Assembly: GCF_002865645.1 (NCBI RefSeq)
Contig: NW_020194555.1
Location: 3,064,288 to 3,128,287 of the forward strand
Length of the DNA stretch: 64,000 nucleotides
DNA from: Hyaloscypha bicolor E
Lineage: Eukaryota; Ascomycota; Leotiomycetes; Helotiales; Hyaloscyphaceae
Direction: 5' to 3'
The notes under the pieces were generated by a model, which saw only the letters and a list, made by a program, of their open reading frames with translations, had not been told where the DNA came from and did not search any database. Shown here piece after piece: positions 48,501 through 62,526 of the stretch. Made by a program: the position numbers and the translations under genes. Each line of letters begins with the position of its first letter. Position 1 is the first letter of the stretch.

Positions 48501-49200
48501 GGTAGATAATAAATTAGAATTTAAAGAAATAGTAATTTAAGAACTTAATAAGCTAGGAATTAATTAAATTATTATTTTGGCCTATAATTCTAAAAGAAAT
48601 AATATAATTAAAAGAGAGTATTAATCGATTATTTAAATACTTATTATATTTATAATAAATAAAAAGAAGTCTTGAGTTAATTTACTACTATATATTCTAT
48701 TTACTAATTAAGTTACTATATATAAACTAACTGGATTTATTTCTTTTTATATAGTTTATAATAAAGAAACTATATTACTTACTAGATTTATTTAAAGTCT
48801 ATTTCCGAAAAGAATCTAGTTCTTATATATAATATTAAACTAATAGATTAAAATAAATTAAGGAATATAAAGCTATTATATTACTAGCTTAGTCTATATA
48901 AAATAAGATATACGGATTAATTAAAAGAATATTATATATTAGAAGAGCTTAATAGTACTATATTTTAAAGAATATATATCGGAAATTAATTTAAATAGTT
49001 TATTAAAAGAAATGAATTCTAGTATTTCCCTAAAAACAAAATTAATAATAAATATATACCTATAAATAAATATTTCAAAATAGATATAGAATTAGAAAAG
49101 AAAGTAGTTATAGGGTATTTTAAGCGAAATAGTATTCAGGAGATTAAGAAAACTACTAGTATTATTATATATATTCTAGAATTACTAGAATCAGAAAAAA
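45541..49200 (+). pseudogene. Second Ty3/gypsy pol remnant, plus strand, split by the 39,371-45,535 insertion
   Basis: Reverse transcriptase: KKITRTYRLINTTIKIN, FFFGYNWLILDTYSKDL, IPLELLKITILFWETTNSI and the catalytic box FINN (46,695-46,706) in place of FLDD, followed by IRVKEP. RNase H: VIDTSLNKWG near 47,190. Integrase: a His/Cys zinc region with Tyr substitutions (48,130-48,260) and then the core with KVDNKLEF and NNIIKREY (48,490-48,620). The 5' portion (protease and start of RT, about 37,950-39,365) lies on the other side of the insertion. The order RT, RNase H, integrase is that of Ty3/gypsy. Confidence 0.82.
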
Positions 49201-52200
49201 TAAAATATATCTCTTTTATAAAAAACTAGAAGAAAGTATCTAATAATAGAAGTTTTTCTTAATCTGAAATAAAGCTTATTATCTTTAATTCTTTATATAT
49301 CTTTTATTTTCTTTCTTTTAACTATTATTTATAGCCTTTAGAGACTATTACTATTAGATTACTATTCTGGAAATCAGATAAGTCTTACTATTACTTATTT
49401 CTTATTATTATCTTATTATTACTAATATTATATACTTTACTAGATAGTATTAATTCTATTACTAGATCTTGGAAATTAAATATAAAGTATTTCTTTTAAT
49501 ATAAAAATAAATAAAGGATTAAGAGATTATTTTATAAACTCTTAATTCTAAAATATAATATTTCCCAGAAAGTTCTAGTAATATAAATAATTACTATATA
49601 TAGAAAAGAAAAAAAAGAAAAAGGCCTTTTATATATCTCTAGAAAAAAGGAAATAATAAGCTAGAAATCTTTTAAAAGCTCTATTTATCTTTTTAACTAG
49701 CTATTCTCGCGGCTTATATTAGTCTAAAGCTTAACTATAATACTTATAGATCTCGATCTTAACTTAAACTATTATTATAAGTTTATTTATAATATCTAAA
49801 TAAACTTCCTAAATAGAAGTTATATATAGACGAAATAGCTAAACTAAAAGCCCTATAAGAAGAAAAAGAAACCTTATTAAATCTAATAATTATTTCTAAA
49901 AGTATTTAATAATATATAATTCTAGAAATCTTTTAAATATTAGATAAACTAGATCTGCTTATTTAAAGCTTATTTTATACTAGAAAACCTATTTCTTTTT
50001 TAATATAATTATAGTTACTTTTAAAACTTATATTAAGGCTTAGTTAGTATATTATATATTTTTACTTTTATATAAAAAGAACTTTTTCTATATAGGAATT
50101 ATTTTCTAATTAAGATACTATTTTATTACCGGAAACTAATTATTTCTTTAAAAAGCTAATATAGTTTAATAATTCTTATTATTAAATATTATCTAAATAA
50201 CTAAGAAAATATCTTTAATTCTATATTCTTAATACTAATTCGAAATACCTAATTTTTCTATATTCTATATTAACTTTAATATTAACTATTCTAAACTTAA
50301 TAATAGTACTATAAATTCTATTTATACTATTTTATAATTCTTCTTTCTATAATCTCTAAAGCCTTTAATATTACTTTTATAGATATAGATATTATTTTAA
50401 AGTTTTAATTAACTAAATAGTTTTCTATTATATAAAATTAATTTTAATAAATACTAAATAAATATAATTAGCTTTTAAAAGAAATATAGATTAGTTTCGA
50501 AAGAAATAATATCTTATTTTAAGTTATTTCTTAATTCTATTATTCTAATTTTTTTTATTAATACTTACTTTATATTTCTCTAATATCTTTAATATATTTA
50601 TATATCTTACTTTTTATATATTTCCTATATTATTTCCCTTCTTTTATACTATTTTTTTGAGTTAATAGAAATATCTCTAAATAAATAAAGAATCGAAATA
50701 TATTTATATTATAAAATTTATATTATTTTCTTTTATATTTTAATACTTCAGATATTATTACTATATTTATATTTCTATTATATTATCTTCTTATTTCCCT
50801 ATTATTACTATTTAGTTTAACCTGCCTTAATTATTTCCTAGACTATATTTCCTTAAATATATATATTAGTATTCTTTTCTATAATAAAAGCTTAATTCTA
50901 TATTTTATTTTCTATGATTATTTCTAATTTATAATTATATTACCTTAAATATATCTAATTATTATATCTAATTTTTCTATTATATATATTATTATTTTAG
51001 CTTTATTTTCTTACTAAAAGAAAAGAAAAACTCGAATATATATAATACTTTTATATAATTCAAATCTATTTTAATTTATTCTTTATTTTAGAAAGTATTT
51101 AAAAGTAATTCTTATAATCTTAAAAACCTTTAACTTTATAACCTATAACTATTATATTAATAATACTTTTATAATTTTTTAAAAAATAATAAAATAGCTA
51201 AAGAATAGATTTCTTAAACTAGTAAAATATAATAGTTAGTTCTTATAAGCTATAGTATTATTAAAAGCCTATAGATTAATAGTATTAAAGTTTAGAGTAT
51301 TAAAAAAGCTTGAGTAATTATAGAAGGCCTACTAATATTGGAAAAGATAACTATAATTACTGAATTTAATACGAATATTCTAGATAAACTAAATAATATA
51401 TATAATAAGCTCTTAAAATAGAAAACCTTTATTAAAAACAGAACTGAACTAGAATTAACTAAAAAGAAACTAAAGAACTATTAAGCTAATAATAGGAAAT
51501 TCGAGAATATTATTAAAGATATTTCTAAAGGCAGATAAGAAAAGCTTAATAAAATTAAAACTATAGTAAATGGTTTTAAAACTAAGAGTTAAAATGAAAT
51601 TATATAATATAGTAAAGCCTTTAGCTAATATATTAATAATATCTATAATAACCTTAGTAAAAATATTTATAAGAAGTTATATTTCCTTTTTAAAATAAAA
51701 GCTTTAGTATATAAAACTATTTAGTTAATTAATAAAGCTATTTTAGAATATATTAAAGACAAGAAATATTAGAATACTAATATATTTACTAAATTAGATA
51801 TTACTAAAGTATTCAAGTATACTAAAGCTATTTCGAGATCTAAAGAATTAGGTTTTAAATTATTATTAGCTAATATTCTCGAAACTAGATAATATATCTT
51901 TAAAGCTTCCGGAATTCTAATTAAGGAAGCTTATAATAATAAGCCTTTTCCTGCTTTCCGAAATAAGCCTAAAGAATAGGCTTCTATTATAAATTTAGCT
52001 TTAACTTAATTAGATTTAGCTAATAAGAATAGAATTAATTCGATATAGTCTAGTAATAATTCTATTAATAAAACTAGTAAAACTAGTATAACTAGATAAG
52101 AAAAACCTAGTAAAAAATAAAAATAAACTGAGCCTAAAACTTCTAATAAATAATAAAAATCCGAATACTAGTTTAAATATAAGGCTAGAGAAATAGAGGA

Positions 52201-53947
52201 AAACAAAAAAGAGATAAGTAAAAAGGAATTCTTTATTTTAAAGAAAAAGATACTATTTAGAAAAACTTCTATATCTATATCTAGAACCAAGAAGTAAAAA
52301 ACTAAGGATATTAAGTTTAGGGAAATTAAAGGTAATAAATATATTTATAAAATACTAGCTAAATAGAAGTTAATACTTATTTAGTAAAATAAGTATATTT
52401 TTAAAAAGATATATAATAATATTTTAAGATCTATTTATAAATAAAAATATTACAAGATTACTAATAAATTTCTTAAAGCTTTTTATAAAATATATATTTA
52501 ATAGCTTACTAATACTTTCTCTATTAATATAGGAAATATTAATATTATTAAGGATATTTTAAAGCTAGTTACTAAAATTATTAAAGATAAGAAATATATT
52601 TCTATTATTTAAATAAATAAGGAAATATAGGATTTCTTTTTAGAAAACCAGAAAATTAAAAAATATAAATATAAGTATTATATTTCTAATTAATTCCGCC
52701 TAAATCTATAGCTCTAATTCAATATTATAGTTTCTATTTCTGAGTCTAGTATTACTAATCTGGATATAAATAGTTATATTTATAAAAAAAAATTACCTAA
52801 AATAAATTAAAAAGCTTAATATTTAAAAGCTTTTAATATAGGAAATAGAAATATTATAATTCTATTTCTAAAAAGACAATATAATAAAATATAAAGATTT
52901 AGGTAATAGCTACTTTATTTTGGTCTCTTAACTCTTAATAGTAGATCTATTAATATAGCTCGGATTTTATAAGAAATTAAATAAATACTTTATTTATCTA
53001 GTTATTTACTTTTAGCTAGCCCAATATTATATTTCTAGAAATATTAATTATAATTAGTATAAAAGTAATACTAAAAATTTAGCTATTACTAAAGCTTTAA
53101 ATAATAAATTTTATCTTAGTAAAAAGCATTAGAATATTAGCTATATTTTTCTTATAAACTATAAGAAAACTATTATTTTTAATAAGAAATTCTTTAAGGA
53201 TATTAATTATTTCTCTATTTCTAATAATTTTAAGCCAGAAGTAGCTAAGGAAATAGGCAAATATTTACTAAAGGTAATAAGAAAAAAGATTCTAAATATA
53301 GTTTATTTAACTAGATAAATAAATGCCTTTAACTAAATAATCTATAAGTCTGAAATTATAGGCAAATAATAATTCTCGAATAATATAAAAGCTAAAAAAT
53401 AGCTTAATAATAATTTGTTACTTAATAGGCCTTTTATTATAATTCTAATAAGTCTAGTTACTATTAAGAATAGAATATATAAAAATAGAATCTCTTATAA
53501 AGTTATTAAAGCCTTTTATCTAAAGCTTTCTCTTCCTATTAAAGATTAATTTAAGGATATTACAGATAATACGAAATTCGAAAAAGCTATCTATTTAAAA
53601 TATATTAGTATAATTTATAATATGATTTACTATAATAAGCCTCTTTAATATCTAGTAGTAAATATAGAGATTAAATAATATTAAAGGCAAATACTAATTA
53701 ATATAGAGAACTATATCGGATTTAGTATAAGAATATAGCTAAGCAAATTCGGATTACCTTTAAGCAAGTTTAGAAATATTAAATAAGACTATTTAAGAAT
53801 AATAAATCTTATTTTAGGTATATTAAGAAGAAATTAGATTAGCTAATAGAAGAGAATTCTAATTATTTTATTATTTCAGATTCTAAATAAGATTTTTTTA
53901 TTAGTTTTAGTATTTAGGAAACAAGTATAAATAAATAGAAAGTCGGA
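49201..53947. other. Unplaced AT-rich sequence between gypsy pol and the right-hand LTR
   Basis: A protein-like plus-strand reading at about 51,230-52,100 (for example SRSKELGFKLLLANILETR) and another at 52,300-53,900 have fewer stops than their surroundings, but I cannot identify the family. The right end (53,020-53,947) recurs inverted at 34,214-35,154, so it belongs to a repeated element. Confidence 0.45.
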
Positions 53948-54294
53948 TATAATATAGCAGGCTATATTTTCTAAAAATTATATTATTTTAGTAGTTTTAA
54001 GGTTTTAGTTATATAGTAAAGGCTATAGCCTTTTATATATAACTTATAGAAATTATATAAGAAAGCTAGTTTTTTTATAGTTCTAGAAAATAATTCCTTT
54101 TTAGTATTTAATTAATTAAGCTTTTATATACTATATACTATTTATACTTTACTATTTATACTTTACTATTTATACTTTACTATTTATATTTTACTATTTA
54201 TACTTTTAATCTTATTATTTTATTATTAAGTTATATTTTATACTTTAGTATACTTTATATAGGTTTTTGTCTTATTATAGTTTCTTTCCTATAA

Positions 54295-57200
54295 TATACT
54301 ATAGACTATAAAATAAAAGCTAATTATCTTATTAGAAAAGAAATTTAAAAAAAGTAATTAAATAAGAATTATTTAAATTTCCGTATATTTTTAAAAGTAA
54401 AAACTAGATAAATTAGTATTAATAAAAGAATTTATAAACGAGCTTTAACTTATAGCCTATATTAATAAAAATATTAGCCTTACTAATAATAATAATCTTT
54501 TTACTTAATTATATAAATTTCCTTAATTAGCTAAAATTATTTACGGGTTTATAAATAGTCTAAAGTAATTCTTTTATTTTTCGGGTTCTTTTCTAATTTG
54601 GTATTTCTTATTAATTAGTTCCTAAATAGAAGCCGTCCGTTTTAGTAAATCTATATTATTATTAATTATAATTAGCTAATCTATTTCATAATTAGTAAAA
54701 CTCTATAATATTATATCTGGATCTTTTATTTCGAGAACTTTTCTAAGAATATACTTGCCTCTTTCTTAATTTAGAAGCAGTAGTTAAATTAATATAGGTT
54801 TTCTGAATTCTTTTTATATTAATATTAGTATAAAGTATATATTAATTATTATAATACCTTACTAAGTCGGATTTTGCAAATACTATCTTTATAATAGAAT
54901 GAAATTATAAGGATATTTAATAAGATAGAAAGGAAACTAGAAGAGAAATAATTTAGAAAAGAGAATATTACTCTCTTATATTTAAATAGAGAGTCTAATA
55001 GTATAGCTGCGAAAAACTCTAGAATATACTTACTAATATAGCTATATAAACCTATTATAGAATACCTTTAGCTCGAAGATATTAACTTATTAGAAAATAG
55101 TCAGATAAAGACTTATACTATTAGTCTTTCTATTAGAAATTCCCTTGCCAGGTAATAGTATATAGTATCCCTTATATTAAATACTCTTAGATTTAATAAT
55201 AGCTATAGCAGATATATAAACTAGGTAATACTTTATATAAGCTATTATAGGTAGTAACTAATAGTATTTAGAAAGAAGTAGTATAATTCTCAAATTCAGA
55301 CAAAGTCCGTTTCTTTAAAATATATCTATTAAAGTTTATATATTATTATTCTATAATTACTAAAGTCTTATAAGCTTTTTAAATCTTATTTCTATTCTAT
55401 AAGTAAATAGGTATTATTAGACAAGTTATATAGGCTTCCTTATTATTAAATAATTATATCTTCTAACTTCCTATTCTATTTATATAAAGGTATTATTTAT
55501 AGCTAATTAAATTAGCTATATTAGTATTAATATATTATATATAGTATATAATTCGCCTATTCTAGAAAACGGCCAGAATATCTTATAAGAATAAAGTTAA
55601 ACCCTTAACTAAAGCTTTAGTATTTCTTTAGTATAGCTTATATAAAAAGATATACTATTAGAGATATAGTATATATAAGTATATATTATTACCGGGTACT
55701 TCTAAAAGACTTGAGTTATTTAGTAAGAATTAATAAAGTATTACTTTAATTTAATTCTCGATTCTTTACTTACTTTAAAATCGAATTAATAATATAAATA
55801 TAATTACTATTCAAATATATTATAAGCTTATATTATAGGCTTTTCTCTTCTTATTCTCGCTTATATCTTTATAAATTTTCAAGCTAGTACCTTTTTCTAT
55901 TCTATACCAGAGCTTATCCTAATTTTATAATATTTTGGACTTCGTTTATAAAGCCGCTAATCTATTAAGGATTTTAGAATATTATTTTATAATTAGCAAA
56001 TAAGGTACTTAATTAATAGAAATATTAAGTTAATATAACAAGTACTAGTATAACTGAAATAATATATAAAAGAGAAATTATTATTAGAAAACGAAATTAG
56101 TAATATTAATAGAATAGTATCTAGTATTAAAGCGAGATATTATTATTATATATAGTAATTTAAATTAGACTAACGAGCTCTATTTAGAATAGTATTATAT
56201 TATAGTTTTACTAGTTTTTAAAAATTATAATAATATTATAAATAAAGTAAATAAATAAAAGTTTATATTATTTCTAAAATAATACTAAGTTTATATTATT
56301 ATTATTATTATTAGAAATAACTTTTTAGAGGCGTTTCGAGCTTAATTACTATAAATCTTTTATTATTACTACCCGTTTTTATTCTATAAATTAATATATA
56401 TATTTCTTAAAATAATTAATCTAAAATCTATTACTTATAATTTATTTACTAAAGCAAAATTCATTTAATAAAACTAATAATAAGAATTGAAATTATTTTA
56501 TCTAGAAAAAACCAAAATTTGTAGTAATTAGAAAAACTAGATATAATATTATAGTTAATTTCTGTATTTTCTTCTATTTTAATATTATTAGTAATTATAT
56601 ACTATAAATATTTAATTAAGAGGTTTTAATCTTATATATTTAAGATTAGTATAATAAGGCCTTTAAGAAATTTAACTAATTCAAATAATTCAAATAATAG
56701 AAGTAATTTCTTTTAGGTATTACTTATATAAAGCTTCTATAAACTTGTTTTTTAAGGCTTTCTATTTTTATATTAATTCGAATCCAGAAATATATTTGAA
56801 ATTCAAGTTAAAAAATATTATATTTTTATAATATCTAAATTCAAATACCGGTTTATTATAATATCTCTTAATAAGAATTAATTCGATAAGATTTTAAAAA
56901 GAACTAAGATTAAATAACTCGGTTAGATAATAGTTATACGAATTATAATATAAAGCTATTAATTAAATTTCCTTTATTTTAGGAAATCTATATATAAACT
57001 ATTTGTTTCTTAATATATTTCTTTTAGTAAAATAGAGAATATTATATATAGAACAAAAATATATTAGCTTTAATATAGATTTTATTTTATAGTTAAATAC
57101 AAAAAAAGGCTAGTAAACAGAAAGGGTTTTTTAATAGAATTTCAAATAGATATATAATACTACTAGAAAAATACTATTACTAAAAAAAAGAACTATTATA

Positions 57201-60200
57201 GTTTTTATAAATAGTAAACTAAATAATATAAGAAGCTGAGAGAATATACTATTAGATTAATTTCCGGATTTCGAAAGAAATCTTTTTTTGAAATATTTCC
57301 TATTTAAAGCTATAGAAGTCGAATAGTAATCTATATTGAGATCGAGCTCTAAATAGTTAATTCTTTTTCTAAAAGTTATATACTTTTGCCTAAAGAAGAG
57401 AGATCTACTCTATATATAGCCTTATTTTAATAGAAGCAGAATTTAAAAGCTTTATTAATATTATTTATATTAATTTCTTTTCTATCTCTTTATTTATTTC
57501 TTTATTTCTTTTCGAATTATTTATTTCAAAAATTCTCGGAGTAAATAGTATCTAGATAAACTAAAAATAATAGAAAATGGCATATATAATAAAATTAAAA
57601 GGAGATATATTAATTTGGAAATCGAAATAATTCTATAATAGCCCTAAAGTAGCTAATTAGAAGTTATTTAATATTAGGTTTATAGCCTTAAAATTCGAAA
57701 TAATACTAAGATAGAAATTATATTAATATCTCAAGTTAATAGTTCCGGAAAAAAATATATAATAAAGTAGGCTATTAATATAGTATAAATTATCTAAGAT
57801 ATAATAGATATATTATATTAACTATAGTAAGGAAAGAATCTTATTAATATATTAATAAGATTTAAATAGTTTTTTTAATAAATAAAGATATAAAATAGTT
57901 CTCTATTATTAATATAGACTTTAAAATAATAAAAATAAATAAACTATATAAATATTTGAAATCGAATATTAAATATATAATCTTTTCTATTATTATTTTA
58001 TACTAGCTATATTTTATTACTTAATTCTAGATAAAATATAATATTAAATAATATAGTAGTTTTATAAGGAAAGAGTCTATTATCTAGAAAAGATAATTAT
58101 TTTATAAATATCTATAATAATAGTTTCTTCTATAAAACTTAAATACTATCTTTTTCTTTTTTTTACTTTTATAAAATTTACTATTATATCTAATTTAGTA
58201 CTATTAGCTATCTTATTATTATTTAATAAGATTTCTTGTATTACTTATTCTAGAAATATCTTTTTTATATATCTATATATCTAATTAGTATTCTCTATAT
58301 TCTTTAATAATTTCTATAATTCTTTTATAAAAATAAGCCTTTTTAGATTATTATATAAAATAAAATCTTTGAGCCAGTAAAAAAGCTAGCTATTAATAAG
58401 TATTATTATATTAAAATTTTTCTTATATAAATCTATATAATTCAATTAGTCTCTAGAAATAAGTCTAATAAGCTCTTTCTTATTAAGTTCTCAGAAAATT
58501 AAGAATATATAAATATATGAAATCTTCTAGCTATAAAACTCGAGATCTCTATCTTATATTTCAGCTTATATAATCGGTTATTTGGATATAAAATACTCTA
58601 ATTAAATTAGTAATAGCTTGGCTAGAATAGTTATTAATTCGGGATTCTTATCTGCTATAGAAAAGTCTCGATTTAGAAGCTCGATTAAAAATAATAACAG
58701 ATTTATATATTTAAGAGGCTTTTAGTAATTTTTCGGAATAAAATATATTTGAATATTAGGCTATAAAGTTGCTTTTAATAATAATTCTAGGAAACCTTTG
58801 GAATTATTCTCTAGTAGTTTTTAGTATAATTAGGCTATTTAAGCTAATATATTAAAACCGGCTATTATAGGAATTATTATATCTAGATTCTTATTTCTAT
58901 TAAATATCTCAAATATCTATTTATTATTCTCTTTTTATAGTTTCTTTAAAAAAGTAGCTTCTATAAATATTTCTTTATTTTTATATTCTATATCTTCTAT
59001 ATCTCTCTTCTCTTAATATATAAGCTAATTTTTAGGTATATTTTATTAGAAGGCTACCTCGAATATTATAGACTTAATAATCGAATATAGCTAGAAGTTT
59101 ATTTATATAGTAATTTTAGCTAAACCTAAATACTAAAGTAGAAACCTATAATCTACTTTTTATCTTACTAGTTTATTTTTAATTATATTATTAATTTACT
59201 TAGTAAGGGCTTGAACTTGAAATATATATAAGAATCTAAGAAGAAATTTAATTCTATAATAGTAAAAAAGAATAAGAAATATATCTGAAATATTATTAGC
59301 TTCTAATAAAAGAATATTAGATCTATATAATATATCTTTAAACTTCTTTCTATTATTATATTATAGAATCTTTATAGGGAAAAAGGCTATAATAAATTAG
59401 GCTATATATTCTATAATTAACTCGATATACTTATTATAGAAAGTATATAGCTGGATATACTTACTATAATAATTTTTAATATATAAGACCCAAAAGTATT
59501 TTCTAAAAAAATTAGTAATATATATTAATTAAATTAATCTATATTCTTTTAAAAGTTTAGTAAATAGTTATAATTAGAGCTTTAATCTTATAGGTAAAAT
59601 TAAATATATAATTCAAATAATATATTTTAATCTAATAATATTTCTCTTTTTTAAATATTATAGAATTTTTAGTTAATAATATAAAATAATATATTCTAGC
59701 TAAAATATTTAAGCTAGAGATATTTACTAATAATAATATTAAAGGCTTTATTCTAAGAAATAATATATTATAGATCTGGATATATTTTATTAGGCTAGTA
59801 ATAAAATATATTATTAATTAATTTATAATAATATTAAGCCTTAAATTTAATCTTAAAATTAATCTAGTTTATAGATTTAAAGTCCGGATTATTTAAGAAT
59901 ACTAAATATCTAATAATTTTAGCCTAAGAAATATATTCTCAATTAATATTTATTAGTAATAATATAATTAAAAAATGCCTTTTTAATTTTAAGAGAAAAA
60001 GGGTTTTCTAATTCTTTATTAAATATAATAAATAGAAATAATAAATAATAAAAAAAGTAAATAGAAAGAATTAAAACTAAATAGAATTTTAATTCTTAAT
60101 TACTATTTATAATTAAGCTAGATTTATCTTTTATAGCTATCTCTAATTAGTATAGTTTATTTATAATTCGATATCTATTTCTAATTAGTATTCTTATTTA

Positions 60201-61536
60201 TAAATAAAAATAAAACTCAGAAAGAGTCTAATATTTATAGTAGTTCGAAACCGGTATTTTATTTAATAATTTACCTATATATAATCTATTATTATTATTT
60301 GAAAAATTAGAACTCTTCTATAAATATTTTAGTATAATAATATATTTATATTATTTCCAAAAAAAGAACTATAGTAATAACTCTAGTATTATTATAAATA
60401 AAAGTGGATTCTAGTAATAATATTTTTGCTTCTCGGGTTCTCTTTTCTAGTAAAACTACCTAGCCTTAAATTATTCTAGTACCGATCCAAGTACCTTAAT
60501 AAAATAAAAAGAATAGTTAATAAAATAGTTAGAATTTAAGATATAATATATTTTCGAATAATTTCTATATTTAGTTAAAGCTCGATTAGTAATATAAAAT
60601 AAGAAATAGAGATATCTAACTATTAATATTTTTTTAATTAGGAAACTAATTTTATAAAATTAAGTAATATTAAAAACTAGTAATAAAGATAATAAAAGAT
60701 ATTGAATTTGGTACTAGTTATTTATATATAAAATACTAGTAATAATTATTATATAAGAACTAATTTTAAACTTTCTATATTAACCAGAACTAGTTATTAC
60801 CTCTCAAGTCTTAATATTTAAATAATACTAGTAGAAATATAGTAAGACTTAATTCTTAATATATTTCAAAGGTATTTAATAATTGTTTTTACTTCTATTC
60901 CGTATTTCATAACAGGTCTTCTATTCTCTAGTTCTATTTAATCTTTCTTATTTCCCGATATATGAGTTTTTGGTTCTCTTAGTATAGTTAAGTACTATTT
61001 AATTAAGAGAGCCAAATTATTTCATTTAATAAATAGAGGTTATCTGGCTGGAACAAGCCTTTTTTAAATACTATATTTTCTTCTCTTATATAACTGAGAT
61101 TTTAGCTCTATTATTAATATATATAATTATATCTAATTAAATTCCTTTGGTTATTATATTTCGTTATTAACTTTCTCTGGCAAGAATAGTACTTCTAATA
61201 ACTGCGTTTTAATACTATTATTATTTATAGACTTTATTGGGTTATATATAACGGGTTAGATAACTATTTAATAGAATACTAATATAAAAACATTTAATTT
61301 ATTTCAGTTTTCTCTATTTCCTAATAGGATATATGGCTTATTTATACTTATAAGGTCGCCCTGCCATTTAAAATTTATAGAATTTCCGTTATATATCTTT
61401 TGCTATAGAGATCTAATTCAACTATTACTAGTAATATTCGTTCTAAAATAAAGTATTCCTGAAACGGATACGGGATAATTTATATTATTAGAATAATATC
61501 AAGTTTTATTAACTAATAATAGTATATTAAAGTATT
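54295..61536. other. AT-rich, RIP-altered sequence, contents not identified
   Basis: These 7.2 kb lack open frames and lack ATG almost entirely. Several minus-strand stretches (about 55,000-56,000 and 58,300-59,500) read as long proteins broken by stops at former Trp/Gln positions, so more transposons are likely, but no domain could be named. C and G content rises again from about 60.9 kb. Confidence 0.4.
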
Positions 61537-62120
61537 GGCTTAAGGTCTATAAATTATAGAAGTTAAAGAGATTACTTGAGATAATATTAGAAATTCTATT
61601 AATTTCGTTTAATAGGCTATATACGAATTCGTTATTACTTAAAATAACTAAAAAATAGTTTATAGTAGTCTCGGTACTAATAATAATATCCTCTTTAGAC
61701 AGTAGTATATTATTAAGCTAGTCGAATTCGAAATCTATTATTGAATTAAAGAGGATATTTTCCTTGTCTATATTAGGCTTCCGGTATCTATTAGCCAGAT
61801 ACTGGCTTATATATCTCTTTAACCGGTCCTCAGGTCTTATTAGTCTTCCTTTCCTTCTCTTTGCTCGACCCTTATATATATTATAGATTTTGTATACTAA
61901 TATATAGTAGTTCTCGGCTGTTTCGAGGTAGAAGAATATTTTCCAGTATAATATATATTTATTAATTCGATTTTGGATAGTTTATTTTAACTGTTTTAGC
62001 TTAACGAAATGAGCTATATACGCCTCTTGCTTGCTTTTAAGTTCAGCCTTGGTATATTCAATATTTATAATACCGGAAAGGTCGGTATAAAAAACATTTC
62101 TAATAGTTATATATTATAAA
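61537..62120 (-). pseudogene. Lightly mutated unknown coding remnant at the right edge of the AT block
   Basis: From about 62,120 leftward one minus-strand frame runs for roughly 190 codons with only two internal stops (TAA after LKQLK; TAG after DFEFD), both explainable as C-to-T or G-to-A. It has charged segments (KGRAKRRKGRLIRPEDRL, QYLANRYRKPNID) and normal-looking amino-acid balance. I do not recognise a family; a transposon protein is the likeliest source. Confidence 0.45.
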
Positions 62121-62526
62121 GAAAGTTATTACTATTATCTTTACTGATTTCGGGAGCCTTCGGGAGCCCAAAAACAGTTTCAGAGCAGAAGTTTCTCCTG
62201 CCCCATTATTTGATATTATACCTCTCGTCTGTATATACCGGATATGGCTTCTGCTACCATGGATTGGTTATCGAGTACCGTATATATAACATTCTGTAAA
62301 GGTTCAATTTTGCCAAGCTCGTATGGATATATCTCGTTCCTAGATCCACTTCCTCTCTCGGTAGTCAGTATGGCAAATACGGAGTATAGCCTTCGGAGCA
62401 AGAAGGCTCGTATCATCAATTGACTTGATAATGCTAAGTATATCCTGGCCGTATACAAGTTCAGTCAAGTAATAAGGGGCCTAAATTGATGAATACCCTA
62501 TACAACTCATAAAGAGACTTATATTT
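62121..62526. other. Transition from AT-rich block to normal composition
   Basis: Base composition returns to normal within about 150 bases. An 80-codon minus-strand frame (62,216-62,458) has no recognisable domain and may be chance or a transposon piece. Confidence 0.4.

Larger units (their letters stand above)
35155..54294 (+). mobile_element. Composite LTR retrotransposon nest
   Basis: Direct repeats at about 35,155-35,458 and 53,948-54,294 share both ends (start TATAATATAGCAGGCTATATT, end near CTTTCCTATA). They are probably the LTRs of one family. The second copy has a longer internal array of ACTATTTATACTT units (54,140-54,210). Between them lie a plus-strand Ty3/gypsy gag-pol remnant, a minus-strand Ty3/gypsy insertion (39,371-45,535), and 4.7 kb of unplaced sequence. 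Whether the two LTRs and the plus-strand gag-pol belong to a single 13-kb element or to several nested ones is uncertain. Confidence 0.55.

Noticed and set aside
25430..62100. Mitochondrial DNA or a mitochondrial insertion as the source of the AT-rich block
   Set aside because: The readable proteins are nuclear LTR retrotransposon gag and pol with target duplications, and the substitutions are RIP-type; no mitochondrial gene was seen.
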